Source: Micractinium sp. NFX-FRZ
Taxonomy: Eukaryota > Chlorophyta > Trebouxiophyceae > Chlorellales > Chlorellaceae
DNA length: 64,000 nt
Assembly (NCBI GenBank): GCA_029339195.1
Contig: JAPTJF010000230.1
Coordinates: 1 to 64,000, forward strand
Direction of reading: 5' to 3'
The notes beneath the pieces were generated by a model that was given only the letters and a program-made list of their open reading frames with translations, did no database searches and had not been told where the DNA came from. Made by a program: the position numbers and the translations under genes. Shown here one piece after another: positions 41,290-52,100 of the stretch; within the stretch, counting starts at the first letter, position 1, and each line of letters begins with the position of its first letter.

Positions 41290-42418
41290 GCCTGGGCAGC
41301 TGTGTAAGTGGATAGGAGGGTGTGTGCACGTGACTTGTGTGCCTGCAAAGCGCAGTGCCAAGGGAGAATTGGGCGCAAGCTGTCGGGGGTGGCGGCAGGG
41401 AGGCGGGCGGCGGCAGCACAGAGGCCCCTCAGCGCTGACGGCTGGTGCGTGCGCATTCACAAGTCAGATGCTCACTTGCAAGACCCAGAGAAGAGCCAAA
41501 CAGGCCGGCCGAGGGCTTTGCCCGCCCGGCGCACAACAGGTCTCCCTCGGGGGAAGTGCGGGAGAGGCGTTCACGTTGCGCCTCTCACCTCCACAAACAC
41601 GCGCGGCGCTTGCCGGAGGGGAAGGGCGACGAATTTGTGTTGAGCTCGGAATTGCACGGCCTCTGCCCCCACAAGCGAGAAGTCTGCCCTCGTTGCTGGG
41701 CCACAGCAGGTTGTTAGACGACGTGAGCAAGCTTGCAGATCATTTCAGGTGATGAGGGAGCCCCCACCCACCAGCCACCGTCCCGCAGCTTGTACTGCGT
41801 CTGCGCTCCGCTGCCACCCGTGCCGCCACGCATCAATACATCCTGCCAGGACCCGCATACACCATTTGCGGATTTCACATCTTTAATATGTGTATGTCTC
41901 GTTGTCTGCATGTGTTCAGTGCGCCGCAGGCAAGCATACCGCAGCATCCGCAGTCGCTGGCAGCAGAAGCAGTTGAACGTTGCCCTGTGACCTCCAGACT
42001 CGAAGTTCTTAAGATACCAGACACCAGCACCAGCCGCTTGCTACTGCCTTGAAATCTTGCGATGTGGGGCATCTCATCGTGTATGCCCACCATGCATGCA
42101 ATTGCCCGGCCCCATATTGGTAAACTGGCGGTCACGTTTGTCGGGCACTGCCGCCGCTGGGCGGGCCGCGACGGTGGGAATGCTTGGCTTGGCTTGGCTT
42201 GTAAATGCAATGCATGCATTGTGCGCCATAATGTATGCCACAGACCCACCGAGCCATCTCTGCATGTAAAGAGCCCCCCTCTGCAGACCTGCCCGCTCGG
42301 CCGCCGCCGTGCTGGCGCCATTGGTCGCCGCCGCCCCCAACTTGCCGGGCTTCCCACGGAGTTTGCTCGTCTTAACCCTAAGGCCGTCGCCCTCCCAACG
42401 TCATCTCAACTGCTCAGA
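41290..42418. promoter_or_regulatory. Divergent upstream region between unknown gene and ATAD3
   Basis: 1.1 kb with no supported gene. GC falls in 41860-42060. A 12-bp palindrome aatgcatgcatt lies near 42212, next to 'ggcttggcttggcttg' repeats around 42186. An ORF reading through 41445-41717 starts without ATG. Confidence 0.4.
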
Positions 42419-45400
42419 ATGGCGTCGCTGGGGCGGCTGGCCCGGCGGGGCCTTCTCGGTGTGGGGGCCTCGACCATCGGCCTCACCGTCGCCTCCTGTG
42501 CCGATGACAAGGCACTGGGTTTCGACCCGGAGGGTCTGGAGCGCGGCGCTAAGGCTCTGCGCGAAATCCAGAGCTCGCCGTGGGCCAAGCGGGTGCGCCT
42601 GCCCGCACAGCAACCGCACCCTGTCCTATCGTCGCCCCCGATCGCCGCCGGCTGCTTAGAAACCTGCGGCAGCCGCATGCGTGCGCACATGTGGGGGCAT
42701 CCCGCCGCCGCTGCCGCCGCTGCCTGCCGCCTGCCCGCCGCTCGGCTACCGAAGGGCTCACCGTGCCCTTTGCCTCCGCTGCTGCTCGTCAAGCGTGCTC
42801 GACCTGGCATGCAGGTGTTTATCGACCTCACACTGAGCACTGGTCTTATCTGCCGCCTCCCGCTTCTCTGCCTGCAGGTGTTTGAGCAGATCAAGACGCA
42901 GGAGCAGACGAAGCAGGCGGAGCTGAAGGCAAAGGAGGCGGAGTACAAGGTGGCGGCAGAGCGGGCGGCCATCGTGAGTGGCGGGGGCAGCAGCACGGGT
43001 TGATCGAGTGCAGAGGGTCCCTGGGCAGGAGTGCGCTGAGGCACGCGCAGACCTGCTTGGGCGGTGGTGGTGGTGGGGTGCTGGAATGCAGAGGGGCTGG
43101 GGAGGGCCGCGCCGAGGCGTGGGCAGAGCCGCTTGGGCATTGCTTGCAGCCATGCGTGGCCCACCTGCAGCTCCGCTGTCCACAGCTAGCCATGCAGGGC
43201 AGGTCGTTCCGCTTAAGTCCCCAAACGGATGCTGCACTGGCCCACTCCTTCACCACCAGGGCCCTCCCCGCTCACCGCCCTCTGCTCCTTGCCCCGCCCG
43301 CCACCCCACCCTGCGCAGGAGCACGAGAAGATCCGGTGGGAGGAGCAGCGCAAGAGCATGCAGCAGGATGCGCAGCAAAAGGCGCAGCTGGCCCAGTACC
43401 AGGTGCGGGCGGGGCGGTTGGGTGGGTGGGGGCCTTTGGCAGGCATGTGGCAGGGGGGCCCAGACGGGACCAGAGACTCTGCCACTGCTGGCATGCTGCT
43501 CCGCCTGCCCCACCCCTCACTGGCTCCCCTGGCACATGCGCACACACATGCAGCCTCCCATCTGCTCCAGCTGCGTGCACACAACCTGCGCACGCACGAT
43601 CGGCTGGCCTCGGCAGCGGGGAGGCTCTGAGCGTGACAAGGGGTCGGCCGATCTCGACTCTGTTCAACCGTGTTGCTTTGCTGCCCTTTCTGGCACAGGA
43701 CGAGCTGGCTCGCAAGCGGCTGGAGACTGAGCATGAGAAGAACCGGGTGCGGAATGTGGAGCTGGTGCAGCTGCAGGAGGAGGCGTCACGGTGGGTGGGC
43801 GGGCGGATGGGTGGGATGTCGGAAGTTGTGTGCAATTGCGCTGTGCCGTGCAGTGATGTGTGTGCTGTGCGCTGGAGTGTATCGCAGTTGGGTGCTAGGT
43901 TGTTTCGCCTGCCAAGTGCCGGAAGTCAACCTTGTGCACGCATCCTTACTGTGCTCTCCTCTCGCTGGCATCTACCTTCCCCAGATTGATGTCCTTCTCA
44001 CTTGCATTGCCATCAAGTGGGCATCCCATCATCCCCACCAACGTCTTGGCTTGCATCCACTCGCATTTGCAGGCGGTCGGAGGCGGAGAAGGCCCAGATA
44101 GCGCAACAGATTGAGGCGGAGCGGCGGGCCACGGAAAAGTACAAGGCGCAGGTGCGGGGGCTGGGGTGGGCAGCAAGCAAAGGGGAGGGTGCCTGGGTGT
44201 GGGGTGTGTGGGGGACAAGTTCGAGGTGCAAGTGGGGTCGTGAGGGAGGGAGGGTGTGCTGGCTAGCTGGAGGGGAGGGTGGGAGAGGGAGCCGCGAGCT
44301 GGAGAAGGGAGGTGCGGTTCTGGAGGGCTCCTGCCTCTTCCAGGCGTCCACGCGTACACCCAAACGTCGTCCCCGATGCAACGCTGTGCGTGCTGGAGAC
44401 GGAGGTGCAGCGCGAGACGGTGGAGCCGTTCCTCCTATGCACTGATGCACCCCAACACTCAGCACTGCTGCCCCATGCCATGCAACGTTGTTGCGCCCCT
44501 GCAGCTGGAGAAGGAGGTGCAGCGTGAGAAGGCGCTGGCGGAGGCGGAGGGGCGGACGGAGGAGCGGCGGCGCAACAAGGACATCTACCGAGAGTGAGCT
44601 GAGCGGGTGGGCCGTGCTGTTCTGATTGCACTATGTTGTGGTTGGTTGGGTTACAACTGCAGGGACGTTGCTGGGGCTAGGGAGCTGGGGCTGTGGAGAA
44701 TCGAGCTGTTGAAGGAGTTGGACGCAGGCGCGCAGCTGTGGCGGCAACAAGGACGTGAACACACAGAGTGAGGGTGGCGCTGGAAAGGGGGGGAGCGGGG
44801 CCTGGCGTTACGTGGCTTGCAAGTTTTTTTTTGACGCCATGTTCTACATGGCCTGCCATCACTTTGTATGTGTGCACGGATGACGTGCTGCTGCAGCGTG
44901 AAAAGCGAATGAATTAATGGACGTGCTGCTGCAGGGAGCTGCAGATCAAGCTGGAGGAGGACCGCAAGCGGCTGGTGGAGGCCATCAACACGACGTTTGG
45001 CAACCTGGGCTCCGCCGCCGTGGGCCTGCTGACCGACCGCGACAAGCTGCTCACAGCGGTGGGAGGCCTCTCCCTGCTGGCGCTGGGCGTGTACTCTGGT
45101 GGGTGGCTGGCCGGCTGTCTGAGCTTGTGGTGCAGACTTGCTGGTGGGGTATTTAACGCTGGTTGGGTGCACTTGTGGGCGTGGGGCATCCACCATGCGG
45201 CAGGTTCCGCAACCTTCTGTTGGTGCGGTGTGTGGCTTGCGCATCCCGCCCTTGCCCCTCCCCTCACGGTTTCCTGTTCCGTTCTCCCGTGCAGCCAAGG
45301 AGGGCACGCGGTCGGCTGCCAAGGCGTTTGACCGCTGGTTTGGCACGCCCAAGCTGGTGCGGGAGACGAGCCGCAAGCCGCTGGCGGGGCGGGGGTCGGC

Positions 45401-48369
45401 CCCCGTGGGGAAGAGCGTGGAGGAGGTGAAGCGCGACTTTTCCGACATCGTGCTCGAACCCAAGCTGCAGGTGGGCTGCCGCTGCTGACACATTGATATC
45501 AGGCCTGATGGGTGGGGATCACTCGCGCCATGGCCTGCCATGCTTGAGCGACCGCGGCAGCCCTGGTCACCCCGCTTCCCTCCACCGCTGCCCTCCCTCC
45601 TCCTACCCGCCCCCCCTGGCCACCCCCAACCTGCCCCTCAACTGCCCCTCACTACCACCTCTCCCCTCATCCGCCGCCTAACCATGCAGGACCACGTGCG
45701 CTCTCTGGCCGCCCTCACCGCCAACGTGAAGCGCCACGGGGCGCCCTTCCGCCACATGCTCTTCTATGGTGAGTGCCCGGGCATGGGGCGGTGTTGGGAG
45801 GGGCGGGGAGACGTGGCGGTGGGTGGCTGCAGGTGCTGGGTCGCAGCAGGTGATGGGCTGCAGCCAGCATACACAGCCCTGTGAAAGGCTTTCCACAGCC
45901 CCCTGGCATGCGCAAACTTGGTACCTCTTGCCACCCCACCCTTCTCCTGCCCCCACGCCCCCTTCTGCGAGCTCCCCCTCATCCTGCCTCCACCCCACCC
46001 CACCCTCCTGCCAGGCCCCCCCGGCACGGGCAAGACGATGGCGGCCAAGCGGCTGGCCCGCACCAGCGGCATGGACTATGCCATCCTGTCGGGCGGTGAC
46101 GTGGCGCCGCTGGGCGGCAACGCCGTCACGCAGGTGGGCGGTGACAGGGGGCAGTGCGGCGCTCGCGAGAGTTGGCACCTTGAATGTTGAGATTGCCCTT
46201 GCTGCACCTGGCTTGCCTCTGCGGCCTCGCCCCCCTCCTCACCTCCATCCGTTCCCATTCTCAACCCGCTCGTCTGCTTCCCATCAACCGCTCCTCCTCT
46301 GCCCCCCTCCTCTTTCCCCACTGCTCTTGCCCCCCGCTGCCGGCTCCCCATGGACCCGAAATGAAAATACACATTTGATTGAACTTCCTCCCGCGCCCTG
46401 CCCCCGCAGCTGCACGAGACATTCGACTGGGCGGAGCGCAGCCGCCGCGGCCTGCTGCTGCTGATTGACGAGGCGGATGCATTCCTCAGTGAGGGGGGTG
46501 GGTGTGGTTGGGTGGGGTGGGGGTTGGGTGAGGTCAGGAGTCAGGGCCCCAGAGGGTTGTGGCCATTCTGCTGCCTGCCTACCCCAGTGCCGACCTGTCT
46601 GGATCTCTGCCAACTTTTGTGCGCTGCCGTGTCGCGTGCTGGGTTGCCGCGCCTCAGCCCTTGCCGGTGCCCCGTGCCCCGCTACCGCTGCTCATGCTGA
46701 ACACCCCTCGCCGCGGGCCCCTTCTCAACCCCTTCCTCGTGCCCTGTGCAGGCCGCCGCGGCGGCAACCTGTCTGAGGGCAGCCGCGCCGCCATCAACGC
46801 ATTCCTCTACCGCACCGGTAAGCAAGCGGGGGCGGCGCCTGCCTGGGTGGGCGAATCGACCGCTGGGCGGCTGCCGCGCACAGCCTGTAGCCAAGCCTCT
46901 GGTCCGGCTTGCTCCACACCGACTCAACCCACACACACTCACTACCAGCAACCACAGCGGCCGTGCTGCTCTGTGCCATGACTTCATGTCCCATTTTTTT
47001 CCCTTGTGTTACGTCGCACCCCTGCAGGCGAGCAGTCGCGCGACTTCTGCGTCGTGCTGGCCACCAACCGCCCCTCTGACCTGGACCCAGCTGTCATTGA
47101 CCGCACAGACGAGGCCATCGAGTTTGGGCTGCCCGGCGAGGCGGAGCGGTGAGTGAGCTGTGTTGGATGTGTTGTGTCACACAAATGGAGGCATGCTGGG
47201 TAGTGGGCAGGGGAGGCGTGGGGAGTGAGGGGCATGGATGCGAATGTTGGGTTTGCGCCGCGCGGCGAGGCGGAGCGGTGAGTTGCAGTCAGTAGATAGG
47301 TGTGCCAGGGGCGCGGGAGCAAGTCGGGCCAAGGGATGCAGGTGTGCTGATCAAGGGGCAGAAGCAAGAGGGAGCAGCACTGAGGGCGCCTTGTGCCGCC
47401 CTCCCCCCCAGCTGTGGGTTCCCTCCCCCCTGCAACTCTGGCACCGCCAGCTTTGCCCTCGTCTCCGCGCTGACACAACCCCTTTGCCCCCTGCCCCCGC
47501 CGCCGCCCGCCCCCCGCAGGCACCGGATATTGCAGGTCTACTTTGACCAGTACATCCTGAAGGCCGGTACCGCCGAGGGCGGCGCCGGCGCGGCAGCTTC
47601 CCGCGGCCTGTGGGCGCGCCTGTCGGCGTTTGCGCGGGGGCGCAAGGGCGGGCCCGAGACGATTGCCGTCAAGGATGTTCAGGAGGAGGACCTCTGGTGG
47701 GCGGCGGAGCACATGGAGGGCTTCTCTGGTGAGGCAGGCGGGCAGGCGGGACAGGGGGCGGGACAGAGGGTTGTGTTGTTTGGGTCTCTGACTCAAGGAC
47801 GCTGGGATGTGCTGCGGCCAGGGACGGCTGTGCGGGCAGGGGCAGGATGATGGGAGGCGGCAGGATGGGCAGGTGAGGTGGCACATGGTCAGTCATGGCC
47901 GTCGGCTCACATGCTTCTGACGGCACCACATCCTCTCCCTCCCTTCCCCCCCCCCCGCTCCCCCCCCCTCCACAGGCCGTGAGCTGGCCAAGTTCATGGC
48001 CTCGGTGCAGGCCATGGCCTACGGCTCACACAATGCGGAGCTGACCAGCCAGATGTTCCGCCGCATGGTGGAGACCAAGGTGGGGGGGGCCTGGGGGTGG
48101 GTGCGGGGTGCGGGGTGCGGTGGAGTGGGGGGGATCTGCGCAAGCGATTGTAGGTGCGGGGTAGTGGCACAAGGGTGCTGTGGGCTCTCTGTCAGGTCCT
48201 TCCCTCCCCCTCCTCCTTCCGTGTATGCCGCTCATGTGTGTGTGCCCGCCTCCTTGCATTAGCGCCCACTCTGCCACCTCTCCCCCGCCCCCTCCCACCC
48301 CACCAGGTGACTGAGCACGCCAAGCGGCGCAGCTTCATCGAGGCCGGCGGCGGCGACGCGCCCTACTGA
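42419..48369 (+). CDS. ATAD3: ATAD3-type mitochondrial AAA+ ATPase
   Basis: Sixteen exons from 42419-42592 to 48307-48369 join in phase to 597 aa, the usual ATAD3 length. ATAD3 is an inner-membrane mitochondrial ATPase, linked in animals and plants to nucleoid organisation and membrane contacts. The N-terminus [20 protein letters not shown] is basic and hydrophobic. Residues ~59-235 are charged coiled coil ([33 protein letters not shown]). One membrane helix, [18 protein letters not shown], is at ~242-259. The AAA module has Walker A GPPGTGKT (~345-352), Walker [13 protein letters not shown] (~399) and sensor-region [18 protein letters not shown]. The C-terminus is Lys/Arg-rich, ending [17 protein letters not shown] 42419 is preferred to in-frame upstream ATGs because the protein then starts like the family. 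Its introns carry several exon echoes. Confidence 0.95.
43008..43140 (+). repeat. Degenerate intronic tandem duplication, offset about 83 bp
   Basis: 'gagtgcagagggtccctggg' with its downstream 'gcgcagacctgcttgggc' is matched by 'gaatgcagaggggctggg' and 'gggcagagccgcttgggc' 83 bp later, in the intron after ATAD3 exon 2. Confidence 0.7.
44376..44428 (+). repeat. Intronic echo of ATAD3 exon 6 start
   Basis: 'ctggagacggaggtgcagcg' at 44393 matches exon 6 'ctggagaaggaggtgcagcg' at 44505; 25 of 28 core bases agree. A shared 'atgcaacg' also lies upstream in both. The copy sits in the preceding intron. Confidence 0.85.
44738..44772 (+). repeat. Intronic echo of ATAD3 exon 6 end and donor
   Basis: 'ggcaacaaggacgtgaacac' then 'agagtgag' matches the end of exon 6, 'gcgcaacaaggacatctacc' then 'gagagtgag' (44566-44597). 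The donor motif is retained. Offset about 172-175 bp. Confidence 0.75.
47264..47283 (+). repeat. Exact 20-bp copy of ATAD3 exon 13 end with donor
   Basis: ggcgaggcggagcggtgagt at 47264-47283 is identical to 47135-47154, which spans the real exon end and GTGAGT donor. The preceding bases also align weakly. It creates a decoy donor as strong as the true one, 129 bp downstream. Confidence 0.9.
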
Positions 48370-49162
48370 GCGCCCGGCACCCACCCCGAGTTGGCTGATT
48401 TTCTCACAGCTCATGCTGGCTGAGCGAGCCACCAACGTGCCAGCTGCCATGTGGTGTGTGGCTGGCTGACTTCCCGGTCAATCGCTGACAGCTCTTGGAG
48501 TGTCACTGCAATTGCTGGTATCGCTTGCGGTGCGTCTGCGGCCCGGACCGGCCAGCCCATGCAAGGCTTCCGTTGGGGTCATCACACGCCGCACTGGTGA
48601 CTCCCCGTATTGCTTTGTCGCTCCACCCCTCCTCTCCTCTCATTGCTTGCCTCTGCACCGCTGACCACGCCCCCTGCCATTCATTTTTCCCCGCACGGCG
48701 CTGCACTCAGAAACGAACCCACCTCCCCACCCTCCCCCTGTCCCTTCTGGCACCGACCTGATTGATTGAGGCGCCTGCCCGGCCTGCGCCGGCAGGACTG
48801 TGAGTTGCACCGGTTGCTGATGCAGTTACATGGCTTGCGCAGCAGCGGCAGCAGCAAGAGGTGGTTGATGGGTGGTGGGGGTGGATAAGCAGATATTGGC
48901 AGGCGTGCCTGAAGTTGTGGATTAGCAGAGACTGCCCGGCGAGAGTGTTGCAGGAAGAGGATGCTTGGGTGGCTGGCGGGCCTGTGTGCCGGAAACCACT
49001 GAGCACCAGCCAGGCGAAGCATGTCAGTGGGAGAGAGTTAGGGAAACATGGTTGGGTTGAATCTGGGTTTGGAACGAAATCTGGACAGATCAGAGAAGAA
49101 GGGGCACAGGTAGCAGCCACACAGTGGTTATCGGTGGGATCACCCGCCCAGCGCAGTGCCGG
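48370..49162. other. Convergent intergenic region
   Basis: 3' sides of ATAD3 (+) and the pectate-lyase-like gene (-). A minus-strand TGTAA is at 48830-48826, 333 nt past the latter's stop. No gene seen. Confidence 0.5.
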
Positions 49163-52100
49163 TCAGCGCTCCACCAGGAGGGGCGCAGCCTGCTCCGCAG
49201 CCGCTGGCGCGCCCACCACTTCCGCTGTCGGCGCAACGGCTGCCGGCCTGGCAGCAGGTGGCGCGCCAGCGGGCGCCGGCGTCCCTCCAGCTGGCGGCGA
49301 CCCTGCAGGCGCAGCCGTCCCCGCGGGCGCCGGCGCCAGCGGCGCTTGCTGTGGCGCAAGTGCGCCGGCCGGGGCGGCAGCCAGCGCGGCTGCTGCCGCT
49401 CGTTCGTACGCCCCCGGATAATCCCCCGCCCGCTGCAGATTGCGCCGCTGCTGCAGCTGTGCCAGGTATATGTTGGCTGGCTGGCTCACGTCTGGCTCAT
49501 ACACCCAGGAGGGGCACAGCTGCAGGGGAGGCTGCCCCGGCTTGGCGGATGTCAGGTTGAGCCTCACTCCAACAATGTTCAGGTCGGGACCAAAGGTGCA
49601 GTTGCCCGGGTGGCCGTTGCTGTCGGGCGGGGCATGGAAGCCGGTAGAGCTGCGGGCCGGCGGGCAAGGGCGGGGCAAGGGGCGGGTGGTCAAGTGGGTG
49701 GCTGCAGGGGCGGCGTGTGTTGTACGCAAGGAGTGCAGCCTTCACAGCTGTTCGGAAAGGCCACAATCGAGCGCATGTGTAATGTCGAGCAACTGCAAAC
49801 ATCAGGTGGGCGGGCCACACCCACAGACTGACCCCCACCCACCCGCTGCCCCCCACCTGCGGATGTTCCAGTAGGTCGAGAAGGAGCCGGTGTTGGGCCC
49901 CGAGGAGGGAGGGCCGCCTGGGAGGCACATGAGGCGGGGCAGGGTGGAGGCATGGCGGGGTGAGGGCAGGGGCAGGAGGCAGCGCAAGGCGGGGGTGAGG
50001 CACGGCAGGGGGGAGCCAGCGCGGGTGTGGAGTACGCAGAGGTGTGCCCTGGTAACGAGCAGGGGTACGGCAGGCCAGGGGGGCAACAAACACATCGTGG
50101 CTGTGGCAGGCAGCCCCCCACAACCCCACACCCACCTCCTCCCTTGCCCCCCGGCCCCTCGCCCACCGTTGTAGAAGGATGTGGAGGGGAAGCCGACGTC
50201 GATGTCGGTGAACAGGATTTGGGCGGTCTGGGCCCTGCAGGGGCGGCGCGCCCAGGGTGCCAGGGGTGGGCGGGAAACATGGTTGTTTGGGATGCAGCCC
50301 GGTACGTGCACCCAAACCCGGGTCCTTTGCACATCTGTGCAGCGCCCTCACTGCACCCCTTGCGGCCACCTCCCTATGGGTCCGCCAACCACACATTGCA
50401 GGTGTAAAGAGACCTCGCCCACCCGCCTGCCAGCATTTGGTGTTGTTTCCCCCCACCCACCACCACCACCCACCACCACCACCACACACACACACACCTG
50501 TGCATCTCCATCGTCCCCTCCCTGCACCTCCCGCTGTGGTGCACCACAAACATGCCGTGGGAGTCGACGCCCACGGAGTGCAGCAGGTGGGCCTGGATGT
50601 CAAAGTGGGTGACCAGAACGTCGGTGCCCTGGGCTGCAGGTCGGTCGGAGGAAGTGAGGGAGGCAAAGCGGGGCAAACAAGTTTTGGGGTGGCAACATGA
50701 TTGACAAGACATTTGTGCCCTGGACTGCTTTGGCTGGGTGAGGAGGCAGCAGCGGGGGCGCTGTGAGCACCTCGGGCCAGACGCCCATCAGGCTTAACAA
50801 ATCCATCACTGGAAGCGGAGCTGCCCCCTGCTCTCACTCCCTGCCAGTGCAAAGGCTGCCCCTGCCAGCACCTACACTCCACCCACCCCGCCTTTCTACT
50901 GTACCCCGTTCCTACCTCCAGCGTGCATTCCAGTGCCCAGCCAACTTCCCACCAAGCAGCGGGCGCGCCTCATCTCCGCCCCACCGCAGCACATACACAC
51001 GCACACACACATGCTACCAATATCAGCGCCCTACCAACCCGTCCCGTCCCTCACCCCACCCACCTGAGCGCACTCCCCAGTGCCCGTCAAACTTCCCGCC
51101 CGGCGGCAGGTCCTCCTCGCCCCCGCCCCACCGCGGGGCCGTCACACCCACGCCGAAGTTGCTCACGGTCACACGCTCGCTGTCGGCCACCTGCAGCCAG
51201 GGGGGGCGTGCACCCAGTCGGTAGACAATGCAGAGGGGTGCGCTATAAGCGGAACAGGTAGTGAGAGGCAGCAATCTGCCGGATCCCACCAGAGCCCTCA
51301 CATCATGCTTCGCTGCTCGCTTCCACCCACCATGACAGCGTTGTCGGTGTTTATAAAGTGCAGGTCGCGAGCCCAGCTGTCGAACGTTTCCAGGAACTCG
51401 ACCCCGCTGTAGCCGCGCTCCTGAGGTGGTGACAATGGAGGGCGGAGGCAGTGCATTGCAGGGTCGGGCAGGAGGAGCGGGTGGTTTTAGAGGGAAGGCA
51501 GCAGGCAGGCCATCGGTGGGTTGCCATCAAATAAGCCCAGGGCCAGGCAGACAGCACCACTGGCTGGCAGATAACACACTGGCAGAGTCCTGGCGTTGCC
51601 CCCCCCCTGCTGAGCCTGCACGCAAATTGCACTGCCCCTATGTCAAGCCTGATGAGCGGCCTGCTCACCAAATGGTGCCCCAAGTATGGCGTCCACTTGA
51701 ACTGCAGGGCGGGGGGCGGGGTTGGGGCGGCAGGCGAAGCCGGGTCAGAGGGACGTGATGCGACACCTGCCTGAAATGTATCTGGCAGAGTGTTACTCAT
51801 GCACCCTTTCCGGCTGCCGCAAGCGCCGGCTGTGAGGCGCCAGGCTTTGATGGCACATTTGGCAGGCAGGCAGGCAGGCGGGCAGGTGGGCAGGGAGGCA
51901 GGCGGGCACCAGGCGGAGGGCCAAAAAGGCGAGGCATCCCCTGGTGGGCGGGTCACCTTCATTGTGAACCCCTCGATCCCCACGTCGCTGACGGTGGCCT
52001 CACGCCGCACCAGCGCTGCAGCCAGATATTGAGCACGAAGGGCAGTGCTGCTGATGGGGTGCGCAGCACAGGCCAAAGCCAGGCGGTACGTGTGGCCCTG

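Noticed and set aside
41445..41990. Possible small plus-strand genes upstream of ATAD3
   Set aside because: Open frames there begin with non-ATG codons, have no splice-consistent partners and lie in a lower-GC, promoter-like stretch.
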